DNA of 64,000 nucleotides from Mansonella perstans (taxonomy: Eukaryota > Nematoda > Chromadorea > Rhabditida > Onchocercidae): positions 310,001-374,000 of the forward strand of contig JBAMDO010000057.1 of the NCBI GenBank assembly GCA_037074765.1, read 5' to 3'. Under the pieces are notes generated by a model, which was given only the letters and a program-made list of their open reading frames with translations, searched no databases and was not told the DNA's origin. Of this stretch, positions 1 through 11,320 are shown piece after piece (within the stretch, counting starts at the first letter, position 1; every line of letters starts with the position of its first letter). The position numbers and the translations under genes are program-made.

Positions 1-38
1 TCAAGTCAAATGTTTGATTTTTTTGTTTTGAATTTTAG

Positions 39-203
39 CAAATTGAAACGATAATCACTCGTGCTATGCTCAGGTTGCAAATTGGTAACGGTCTGCGGTC
101 TAAGTGATCCAAAACTAGTTTACTAATTTTATATTGAAGTTTATTAAATTGTAGAAAAGAAATGGTCGGGTTTTTTGACAAAGTTGCTTCTTCGAGAGCT
201 TGA
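39..203 (+). CDS. 3' end of an unidentified gene, truncated by the window edge
   Basis: Two short exons can be joined in phase: 39-73 (after a TTTTAG acceptor) and 155-203 (after a GTAG acceptor), with a GT donor at 74 and a TGA stop at 201-203. Together they encode about 27 residues, starting QIETIITRAMLR and ending DKVASSRA. The splice phase (2) matches across the intron and the peptide has normal charged/hydrophobic composition, unlike the AT-rich surroundings. I do not recognise the family and the rest of the gene lies left of the window. It could be a chance open frame, so confidence is moderate. Confidence 0.45.
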
Positions 204-1469
204 TCTTATCGTTTAAAATGATGTTCTAATTCGTGATCTAGATGAAACAGCAATTAGTGATCCAAGCAAATCATTTTGGACTACAGTTGTTTCTTTCATT
301 TTTTCCATAACTTTTTTAAATTAAAGTGAAATTTTGTGTCCTTTAAATTTTTCTGGAATTTCAAATGAGTTTGAACCCTAAGCTTTATACAATCATTTAT
401 GTTTGCTGATTAATTTACTAATGATTTATTCGTTAACGCTCTCATGTAATTCATTCGTTTAGATCAATTTAATGGAAAAAAAACTGAAATTTAGTTTCCA
501 TTATTCTAGATGAATCAATAAATAAATGCACTCAAATAATATATCATTAAATTTATACATCAAAAAGACTGCAGCGATGATTATAAAAGCAGTATGTATT
601 CCAAAATCTGATCTATACTAGTTTTTCACCTGCGTTACTATTTCCTTATGTGTAACCGATTTATTTCGGCTTGTAAATTAAGTGAAAAAAATTAATTTCA
701 TTGCGAAATGTGTTTACTATAAGCATTTTGCATAACTAAAGCCAATAAAGGATATTTGATTGATAGTAAAAATTCCCAGAATGACGTATTTTCAACAAAA
801 CTGAAAACAGGTTTGGGACGATATGATAATTAGTATATTTGAGTTCGAGGAAATGAGATAGTCACACTTCAAAATTTATTGGTACTAAGCTTATCTTTTA
901 TACAATTCATTTAGATTTGAATTTGTTTTTTTTGGAATTAAATTACTTCTAAGTTCAGCTAAAAAATTCCGTCTTTCACTAGTTCCGTCCTCCATATTCA
1001 GCAAATGAAAATACTGTAATTATTGTGTGCTTGTTTGGGGCTATTAATTTGTTCTTTGTTTACTTGTTATTTATTATAAGCACTTAATAATATTTGCAAA
1101 ACTCAAAACTTTTCAGTGCCACTTGCAACGATTGATCTAGAAGCAACGGAAAGACATTACAAGACGTAAGGACAAGCTTTGAAATTGGTTGATCTTTTCA
1201 GGCTCCTGCAAATTATTGTTCTAATTTCAGATTATAATTTGTTGTGTTGAAATTTTGTGCATAGTTGGTTATTTCTAACTGAATTGGAGTTAACTTAGCT
1301 GAATTAATCAATCTCAATCAATTTATAAGAATCATTCTTGCAAAACAACAGAGATTTGCAATTGCAGCAGTCAATTGCATCTGCAATATTTCATTCCATC
1401 CGATTTATGAAAACTTTGTTTTTCTATGGTAGACCATCTTGTTGCTATCAATTCTTCATTTTATTCCGG

Positions 1470-1501
<32 letters not shown>

Positions 1502-4500
1502 ACCATTCAAGATCATTTTTGCTATAGTCCTTACCAATCACATCTCGCAATCATTCATAAACATCACTGATAAAAAAAATTTGATTTGTTTAGGCACAAG
1601 CCGACAGTTCAATTTATAATCATATTTGAAATATGTCAATTTAAAGTTCATTTTCTTCAAAGTTGGAAACATATAGTTTAAAAAAAAGAAACATAAATTG
1701 ATTGCTCAAATCGATAATAGCTCTGATAAAGAATTGAATGCAAAAGGTTTTATCCTTCAATATCATATTTGTAAATCACATCGAATATAGAGGAGTGAAA
1801 TGCTTATTATTCTCATTGTAGACAAAAATTTCTTACACTTGATTCATCACCTATATTGGATTATTTCGGTTATCACTATTGCTACTGCTGATATGTTTAT
1901 ATTCTGCTCCATTTTAAATCTCAGATAAATAGTTGTCATCTCAGAATAGAGCTACTGTTATTTATTCTGCTTTATTTGCAACTTTTTTTACTGTTCCAAG
2001 TGATAAGTGAATGTTGGCGTACTGAAATTTTGGAAGCGTAAATGCAATTATTGAGTAGAAATCCGTAATTCCCATAATTAATCATAAAAATGATATTGTT
2101 TAGTGACACCTAAATAGTTAACATTTCATTATTGGATTCTTCTGAAAGCAAATTAAAGTCTTGATGGCGCATTTCTTAAAAATTTTTTTTGATGGATCTT
2201 CGACAAGATGGAAAGTATTGGATAATTCTCGATTGCTTTAACGGCACAATGATGTTTCATGACGAAGATCTTCTGCTGTCTGTTGTTCTTCATCAAGCTA
2301 TAAAATAATTTAACAATAATAAAACCTTCGAAAAATTAAAAAATGAATAAGTAAGAAATTACAAACTTATGTTTAAACGTGCCATATAATCGATATTTAT
2401 GCTCAATCGGAACAAAATATCATAGCGTGTATTCGGAAATTGTAAGCGTTTTTTTCATTTTCATATACATTAGCGCCAAATGATCTTTCTTTTTACTTCG
2501 TCAACTTTGTTCTTTTCTGGTTGATATATGATTCAGAGGATTCAGAAAGATTTTAAAAAAAATCTATTAATAAACTCATCTCCAAGAAGCAAATGAAATA
2601 ATTAGACTTAAGAGCCGAAAAAGATGGTGGTATTTTTAAAAAGAAAAATATTTGGTAGCATTTGATTCAAATGTTGAAACATGTTGAAACAAAGCCTATG
2701 ATATTGAAACTTAGTTTGATAGAGTAAGTATAGTTATTTAGGTTATGCTAACACTATCTGGAATGAGAAACCTATTTTATTACAGCAAACTCTTTTGAAA
2801 ATCTTTCAAATGCGTACATTTCACTATCAATCGAAATAAATTCTTGTAATGAAATATTGATTTCTCTTATTTATAAAAGAAATGAGCCATTAAGATGAAG
2901 AAAAGGTAAAGAATTAATGATCAGCAAAAATTAGGAAGGATGAATGAATGGCTACTTAGTGATTGTAAAAACACATTCACTATTTCACTTTCTCTTTTTT
3001 CGTTTAAACAGAAAAACGAATGAGAAAGATACTGTATCTTTTTATGGCCATAAAAAAATAGAATTGTAACAATGAAATGAACTATCGCATTCGGCCAAAA
3101 TTATTTCAGTTGCTTTCTACTTACGGAATACTAATGGGTGACACCCTGCAAGTAAGTAAGTAATTGCAAGGCCATCGTTTTCTATCGTAGTATGAAGATC
3201 TAAAATCTCTAAAATATTTTCATATATTCCTTATTTTATCACAATAAGAAGGAAAATTTAAAATTACTAACATATTCTTTGAAAACTGGAATTATATTTG
3301 GAATATAATTCTGTTCTTACAATTTTGTTGCCAGTACTTCCATATTATAGGGATAATCATGATAATCTGTATGAAAAATATTCATTCTACCGTTATGTTC
3401 TTAATTGAACTTTTGCCGAATCTTTTTTCGGGTATGCATTCAAAATTGAAATAACAGCTGTAGAACTAGGAATATCAGTAATTTAAGATTAAAAATATCA
3501 CATAAAGTTGCAAGAATTCCGCTACTAAAGTCGGAAAAATCACATAAAGTTGGAAGGATCAGATGCAGAAACTACTATTGCTTCAAACTTTTCGCTCATT
3601 TGCACTTTCACCTTTTCCATTCTTTTTTAGTGCACAGATGTATTTTTATTAGCAAATGTTTGATTCTTTATGTGATTGTGCATTAATTTTCATATCCATT
3701 TAATTTTGCAAAAAAAATTGATGGAACTCTTGATGAGGCTGAGGTAACTGATAATAAGATAATTAAGCAATCTTGTAGATAAGAAATTAATTATTATTGT
3801 TTATCTTGATATTTAGTGTCACTTGCATAATCAATACTTTCCAATGGAGCATTGATGCTGTGTTTCTCAATAACATTATTCTGACAGATGGAATCATTCT
3901 AAAACATTCAATGATTCTTTGTCATTGTTATTACAACTAATGGTTGTGGTGTCAATGATTTAATTCGTGAAGAAAAAGTCTAATTTTTTTTCGCTTTGTC
4001 ATTTTGAACCAGTTCAAATAACAAGAGAATGTCGTTTGAGGAAGTGATATTAAAAATTAAAATATAAGATAGATTTAAATCTTTTCATCGATCGAATTCA
4101 GATTTCATATTTTTAAATGTTCAAATCCAGATTTCATACTTTCAAATGTTCGGTTTTATATTAAATTCTCCTATCGTCATGAAATGGTAAAAAATACGTA
4201 TTTTTAACCAGTCAAAGAAATTAGACTTTATCACAAACTTTGTCACAGAACATTTTGTCATTATTTAATATAAAAGCATGAAATGCACGTTACTCTACGA
4301 CGTTTTAATATTAAAGTAATAATACATTAATTTCACGTAAGAAAAACGATTTTTCCTAAAACATTTTGATCAAAGTACAAAAGAAATGAAAGAAATGTTC
4401 AAAGTAAACAAAAAAAGTTGCGAAAATTACAATTTATGAATAATCATTAATGATTTGCAGTGTAAAGTGCAAAAGAGATGAAAATGAAAGTAAAAGTAAC

Positions 4501-6280
4501 AGTAAGTAAAAAAAAATTGCAATTGCTACGATTTCTTCTGAATGATCAGTTAGAAGGTGACAAAGGAATGTACAAATGAGATGAAAGTTGGTAAGAAAAT
4601 TCAAAAGTAACTGCTATATAATGACAAAAAATATAAAGAATTTTTGAAAGGTACGAATGAAAGCCGTACTCAAAACCATGCACAAACTCATTTAATGCAG
4701 AGTTGTCGAAGTTACTGTGACCTTATTAGTACGTATGTTACTTAATTCCATTCTGCATATGATAAAAGAAGGCACTGCAGTGATTCGGTCTAACCCAAAA
4801 TTCGTCAAACTTTTGATTAATAATAACTTACTCAAAAAGACATGAGAGGTAATTTGTCATGATTGATATTTCGGAAGCAGTACTCCATTACTTGCTCTGG
4901 CCTTTGGATGTTTCTGTGCCATCTGATTTTTCTGCACCGTTCAATACGAAATTAAATTAATTATTTTGTTTTCCTGTGGACATAAGCCGGTTTCTCTCGT
5001 TTCTGTTACCTGTTTCTAAGAATATATTATCTCATTCACTTTATACAGCTGATTGAAGCATTAGGCACAAGATTGTCAGTAATAACTAAAATGTGTATGT
5101 AACTAAAGAATTTTTAATTTCAAAACAATTTTTGTTATTTCTAAAATTTCCTGTTTTTTACTTTTATTTTTTCTTTCCAAGATATGGCTTCAAATACCTC
5201 ATTGAATGCTTGCCTTATAAACTTGATTTTTTATTTTGTATATAATTGTATGCGCTTTATGATAGCTTTCAGTGAGATGGGCTTCAAAAAGTCATCGAGC
5301 TTTTAACGTTTACTTCAATTTCTAATATTATTCGAGTAGCTCGTATTGAATCTTGTTTATCATTTAATTAGCAAGTTAAATGTAAAATGAATACTACCTA
5401 ACATATATAAGATTGACCATTCATTCACCAGTTGCATTTCACAGTAAATGTGGCAATTTAACTTACTGGTTGTCCATTGGAAGTTATTTCAGTTGTTGTC
5501 ATTTTGTATTACAATTAGTAAAAAAAATTGTATGAAAATTATTTTTAAGAAACAGAAACTTTGAAAAATACCAATGAGTTAAAAACTTTTCATTTGCTTA
5601 CTCAATTAATTAAGCACATTTCCTTGCTGCAGTAGTCTAATCATTCAGCTTTTCTTCACAGTTGTGTTTGGAAGGTTTCAAAATAAACGTGGCTATTTTA
5701 AGTGTAAATTAGAGTGACCATACATGTTGTTCTTTACTTTGATGTTCTACAAATCAGTGTTAATTATAGTATAAATCTGTTGATGTCACTTTCTTCTTAT
5801 CAGATTGATAGATAAATTAACATGAAATCCTTTTAAACAATATTGCTATAACATCTGAGTGCTTCACAAAATTTTACTTTTCTCTCTCTTTATTGATGAA
5901 AATATAAAAATTATTTTATGCAGATATGTTCCTATTGCTATTTTGATTGTTTATCAGTGGTATAATTTTTATTAGTTTTTAGCAAGATTTGCAAAAAAAA
6001 TGCGAATTTCATAATTTGGTTGCAAAATTAGGCTGTTCTAAAGAGTAAAGCATGTGAAAGAGCCTATAACTTGAGGATCATTACGTGCAAATTTGATAAG
6101 GCATAATAGATCATTCATGAAAAATTGGCGAACAAATCTTTCAATCATTTAAATTTGGCAAGACGTATTGTGTTTGGTATTCACTTAGGATAGGAATAGA
6201 GACGATATTATACCGAAAATATTTAGAATTTACTTCTCTTATTGAATTTTATATTCAATCAGTCGTATGTTAGAGTAAAG
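204..6280. other. gene-poor AT-rich stretch
   Basis: About 6 kb with no recognisable gene on either strand. It holds a 25-base T tract at 1470-1494 and short runs such as AAGTAAGTAAGTAA near 3150. A few short open stretches occur (for example a 34-codon frame starting at 4860 on the + strand) but none joins convincingly to another exon. It probably contains the 3' UTR of the left-edge gene and the promoter of the acireductone dioxygenase homologue. Confidence 0.5.
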
Positions 6281-6293
6281 TTCTATGTATAGA

Positions 6294-7595
6294 ATGGTAC
6301 AAATTTGGTATATGGAGCCGTATCCGTATGGTGATCCTCGTCTACCGCATCATTTATATCCGCCTAAAAAGATCACCCCTGACGAGTTGACGAAAAAAAC
6401 TGGAACACTTTATTTCAAGATAATTTTTAAATTTTTGTTTTTAATCCATTATCGCTTAATAAAGTTGTAGTACTTCATTTTATTCATTAAAGGAAAAATA
6501 CTTCACCTATAACACCTATAGAGAGCATTAGTTGAAGTTAATTAATTAAAATGAAAAATTTTCCATTTAATTAATTTTAAATTGTTTTGAGCCAACCAAC
6601 TTTTCAATTATTTATTATAAAATTTAGCAAATTATCATTTGCTTTCTTTGAAGGTTGACACAACAGATCAAGTAGCGATGTCAAAACGAATCGCTCTACT
6701 CAAAAAAGGAAGGAAATTGATAAAGGAAGACATATATACATTGAATACTGCAGATTTCAATAACAAGGTTGTAAACAAAATGAATGTAAAAATGAAAAAT
6801 TTCCTTTCTTTAACAGAAAAAAATATTTCCTTTTAATTTATTTGGAATGAAATATTTTATGCCTAAATTCAGATTGAAAAATTTAAACAATTTCTTATTT
6901 TAATCTAAATTTTCAAGTAATGAATTTAATTAGTTATACGTAACTAGTTGTAAAACATAACTTTGGCAAGATATGACTTGTGAACTTCATATTCATATTA
7001 TAGATTGAGGAGCTATATGAAGAAACTGAACTGAGCAGCGAAATGGCTCTGCTTGTCATGGAAGGCTCCGCATATTATGATATCAAAGATGATTGTGATA
7101 ATTGGTTGCGGATCTTATGCGAGTATGGTGATTTATTGATAATTCCAGCTGAGAAATCTCATAGGCTTACGACAACAACTGAAGTATCTTTTTTGAATTT
7201 ATTTTCATATTTTTTACTTTTATATCACTCAATATCTTTGTAGTCACCTTTTCATTATCATATGGCCTGATAATTCGAAAGCTTCATTTTCTAAAATTCT
7301 ATTATTGGATTTTCTTTAGTTAAAATTCTAAATGATAACATTATTCTTTCACTATGCATATTTTTTTCCCTAAGAATTTTGTGACTGAAATAATCTCCAA
7401 ATATTATTAAACAAAAGAAATTATTTAAAATGCAACGAAATTTATGCAAGAAAATAGGGATAAGTAAGATCAGTTAAATTAAATTTACTTACTTTTTCAC
7501 TTTTTAGTTAATTGGATAAAAAATTCGATTATTTTGTTGATTTTTATTTTCAGAATTTTGTCAAAATTCGTCGCTTTTTCAAGGCTGAATGTTAA
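6294..7595 (+). CDS. ADI1: acireductone dioxygenase homologue, probably catalytically inactive
   Basis: Four exons (6294-6419, 6654-6767, 7004-7183, 7554-7595) give a 153-residue protein of the ARD/ADI1 cupin family, which normally oxidises acireductone in the methionine salvage pathway in cytosol and nucleus. The N-terminus [16 protein letters not shown] is typical. Human ADI1 binds Fe/Ni through His88, His90, Glu94 and His133. At the same positions this protein has Thr88, Leu90, Met94 and His133, so three of four ligands are gone. The protein also stops shortly after the cupin core (human is 179 residues). I recall that a Caenorhabditis paralogue is also described as probably inactive, so this may be an old nematode lineage. 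The start at 6294 was chosen over an in-frame ATG at 6285 because MVQ is the conserved family start. The first intron begins AT, not GT (see findings); the others are GT-AG. Confidence 0.9.
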
Positions 7596-9503
7596 ACGAT
7601 GGTGCAAATTCTTCCTACCCCTTTGACCTTTGTTATTGAAAAACCTTTTAGTGAAAAATAGATTCCGTATAAGTTAGTTTGAAACATTAACTTTTACAGA
7701 ATTTGGCACAGGAGATATACACTATACAAGTTCTGTTTTTACTGGGTTGTAAATTTACTACATTGTAAAAATATGGTAGAATTAAGCAAATTGAATATTT
7801 TTATCAGAGAAATGAAACATTTCCTTTAGGCTGACTAAAAGAAAACGGTGGACCATTTAAAAATATGCTAAAAGTGTTTAACAAAGAAATGTGAATTGAA
7901 TTTTCTTTTCACTTCATTTTCTACCCGACTAATAGATGTATTAATACATTATATTGTCAGATGCATTTGTGATAAATTAAGTGACTCGTTTTCGGAATGA
8001 AATAGTTCAATCTATTTGATGTTTATTTAAAATTAAAAAATGTGGTTGCTACAATCAATTTTTGCTTAAGAACAAGAAAAACGACAGTATCGTAGTACGA
8101 TAAAATGATCAAGTATTAGAAAAAATCACTAACTGTGCCGAAGTATTGAATTAGAAACTAATATTTCATTCCTTTCTTCCCTTCAACAAACCAATTTCCC
8201 TACTCTTAACTTGATGGCTCAATAATTAAAAAAACTGATTTTTCAAATTTGCAACTGAGAAAAGAAAAAGACGAAATAAACATGATAAAAGCAATTTTAA
8301 TGTCTGCATAATTACTCTTCCGGTCTTCCGGTTTGCATCCTCAATACAAATTGAATTACAAACACGATGATTAATGTGTCAGCGGCTTTCATGTCAACAA
8401 TTTTACCGTAGATATTTAAATAATGCTGGTTTATATTATTTTCCGAGATCCTTGATATCTCGATAAGAGTTCCTGGAAGCACTAAAATAAACAAACAGTT
8501 CACAAAAACTGGTGATATTAAATAGCAAATTGAGCTCAAAGAACATACAAAGTGAGCAGAAAGCAAAAAAAAACCTCAAACTATTGTGAAAAATTGAATT
8601 GATGTTTTAATGGGAAATGGCAAAAAAGGCCATCTTCCATTTACTAATATTTTTTCCAATTTAGTTAAAAAAAGTAGCTCTAATTCAAAAAAAGAAAAAC
8701 CAAAATTAGAAATATAACAATCATGCAAGGATTTCTTCAGATTTACTCAACGATTATCTATGGATTCAATTATTTTCATCTGCTAAAATAATTCAATTTT
8801 GTAAACTGTTTTCCACAATTTTCTAAATCTTCTATTATAAGTTTTTCAATTTTCTTTAGCAATTGAAAATACGCAAGGATTTCTAGATTATCAAGCTGCT
8901 TCCAACATTAAAACATAGAATGTGTATGCAGCAGAAGCAAGTTTAGTGTCTTAGTTACAAGCGGTAACGAATAATGGCTGTAGTTATAGTTAAATTTAAA
9001 ATGCATGATCTGTTATGGTAAATAAATAAGTGAAGAAGTAGTTAAAAGTATAAAGAATTAATATTTGGAAAATAAGATCAAATCAAAATCACTCTTTCTC
9101 ACAAGTACATTTTTTCGATTATTGTATAAAGGGTATTTTTGTATAAAGGGATATTTTTCTGTTTCTATTTCATTCATATTCCAATAAAAATTATAACTTT
9201 CTTCATTAGTCTTGCGCTTTTGCAAATTTTTGATTTGGGTATTCTATTTGAAACGAATTAAAACTTGAAGATGGCAGCAAGTTTTGTGTAATATTAGGAA
9301 AAAATATCTTGATCTATACTAAAATGTCTAGAAGAATGTTTGAATCCTTGAAAGGAGAAATTCCTCAAATATTTCGGAGCAATGCAATCTTCCTGCTAGC
9401 TAATTATTTTGGTTGAAAAACATTCAAAAATTTTAATATTTTCGAGAGAGAAAACAACCGTAGTAAACTACAGAAAGAATCCTTCTACAACTGAAAGCAG
9501 TGG
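7596..9503. other. intergenic AT-rich stretch
   Basis: Apart from the possible exon at 8312-8481 I see no gene. A short direct repeat of TATAAAGGG(A/T)AT-like sequence lies near 9124-9150. Confidence 0.4.
8312..8481 (-). CDS. possible terminal exon of an unidentified gene
   Basis: On the minus strand a good TTTATTTTAG acceptor is followed by 55 open codons and a TAA stop at 8312-8314. The peptide begins LPGTLIEISRISENN and has a hydrophobic stretch DTLIIVFVIQFVL near its end, then a charged tail ending GRPEE. No upstream exon could be joined and no ATG opens the frame, so it would be a last exon entered in phase 1. The family is not recognised. Chance openness cannot be excluded. Confidence 0.3.
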
Positions 9504-10790
9504 GTGAGCATTTTTAATATTCTAGCATTGAAATTATTATTTGAAAGCAGATTGCCAGTTTGGATATTGGGCAAAGTTTCTCAACAAAAAAGGGAGCAGA
9601 AATTTTGTTTAAAAATTCTAGTCAAAAAAAAAAAAAATGAAGAAGTACAGAGAAGCCAAGTCTCTGAAGAAGTACAGAGAAGCCAAGAAGCCAACTCGCA
9701 GTGAGTATCAACGAAAATCAACAAGTCGAAATCGAGTTGAAACTCACGCAATATTAGGAGAGAGATGTCTGCACAAGCAGCGAAGCCTTTGGCATAAAAT
9801 GATCACAAACTTAAGAAAATATCCCGAAAGTAATAAAATACGAAGACCTTGGCCATTTTACAATGAGGATCATTGGGATGAGAATGTTAAATCTAGCATA
9901 CAGTAAAGCAGCAAATGGAGCCTTGAAAACAACCGATGCCAACCATATAATAAAGGATTGCCGAAAACTAAAGAAATTATATTTTTACTGTAAAGAAAGA
10001 CATAATTTAGCGCTATGTACTAATCATCTCAAAGACATAAAATCAAAAACTGTGAGAAGAAAAGTTGGAGCCAACAATGACGAAAGCATAGTAGCTAAGT
10101 AAAGACAATCTGAAGGTAAAAGAATTTTTACTTCTGTGTGAAGAAATTAGCATCAAAAATGCAGAAACCCCGAAATTCCAAATGAAAGCGTTGGCGCTAA
10201 TTAACTTAGGTTAGTAGTTATCATTCATTTCTACTAATTTGATAAAAACGCTACAAATTCTAGGGAGTATCGCTTCATTCGACAACAAATTACTAAAGAT
10301 TCTATGGCAGAGGTTGGTGTGAAATCTAAAAAGGACGAAAATTATAACTTGCAAGGTTAATATAATGGAATACTTCACGAATAAATTACAAGTGATCACA
10401 GCCGGCAACAAGAATATCAGTTCTTTGATGGATAGATAAAACATAGAAGATATAAACAGTTACTGGAGACAACCTGAAATACTCATAGGCATCAAAGACT
10501 TCTTCAAACTCATCAAATTTAGATGCAGTCAAGAACTAGAATCAAGATTCCTATTACTGAGGACAAAACGGAAATGGCTTTATAAATGATGAAATGGCTG
10601 TACCCACAAAATAAGCGCTGGATCTGTGGGTAACGAGCCAGAAGATATCAACTAGTTCCGGAAGTTGGAACTGGTGGGCTTCCATAGAATCAACCGAACA
10701 AAAACGATTAATGAACAAACTCTCGAGCAATTTAAGAAAAAGTATAACGAAATAAAACAAGTTTGCGGTTCTGAAAAGATTCGAAGAACA
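9504..10790 (+). pseudogene. degenerate BEL/Pao LTR-retrotransposon fragment (gag end, zinc knuckle, protease start)
   Basis: Broken frames on the + strand follow the order of a BEL/Pao Gag-Pol. A Gag-like stretch (about 9530-9630, ESRLPVWILGKV, QQKREQ) is followed by a lysine-rich segment with a zinc-knuckle-like motif around 9940-10020 (KDCRKLKKLYFYCKERHN, with LALC after it). Next comes a protease-region stretch (about 10115-10195, EFLLLCEEISIKN, MKALALINLG), and further pieces resemble the region after the protease (PEILIGIKDFF near 10470; EDIN then LELVGFHRINRTK near 10640-10700). Several stops and frame changes interrupt it, the Asp of the expected protease motif reads Asn, and no reverse transcriptase, integrase or LTR is visible. 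It is an inactive relic, identified by motif order only. Confidence 0.7.
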
Positions 10791-11320
10791 AACTTCGTCA
10801 TTTTTAGATCTGTCATTAGCTATTATCTTATTATCGATTTATCAGTTTTTACTGATAACTATCATGTTCCAATTTCGTGCATGTCTATTGCTTCACAGTT
10901 TTATCTACAAATTTTATGTGTTCCAAGATCTTCTTTTTTGTTTCCACGAATTCCAAGAATTTGTTGAAAATTACTGTCACATATCCAGGAATTTCAATTC
11001 TTTGCAAGTTTTACGATACTGATTTGTAGATTCTGATTTAAATTTGGAACTTGCAGAATTAGTAATGATTATGCATACGTAAAATGATGGGAAATAGCAA
11101 AAAAAAGAAGGGAAAAACAACAAATTTCAGTTAATTTTTTCATTTATAACTGAACTGTATAACACATACTTTACCTAAATAAATAACAAATAAGAAAAAA
11201 GTATAGTGAAATATGCAAAAACCCTAATTATCCAAAAAAAAATCCATTTGCAAAAATGGATATGCAAAAATGGATATGAAGACATATATGTAAGCCAAGA
11301 TTATCAAAATACATAGAATA
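10791..11320. other. spacer between BEL/Pao relic and COG4 3' end
   Basis: No gene is seen. It contains a short direct repeat of CAAAAATGGATATG near 11252-11278 and presumably the COG4 3' UTR. Confidence 0.4.

Noticed and set aside
2160..2460. Minus-strand stretches that look partly coding (one opens after a TTTTATAG acceptor at about 2300)
   Set aside because: Two alternative frames are equally open, no start codon or acceptor supports the upstream part, and no family is recognised.
4860..4965. 34-codon + strand frame beginning MIDISEAVLHYLLWPL
   Set aside because: Isolated, with no neighbouring exon and no similarity I recognise; length is compatible with chance.
6420..6470. Reading through the first ARD intron to a GTTGTA donor near 6463
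   Set aside because: It would insert about 15 hydrophobic residues into a strongly conserved part of the family, with no support.
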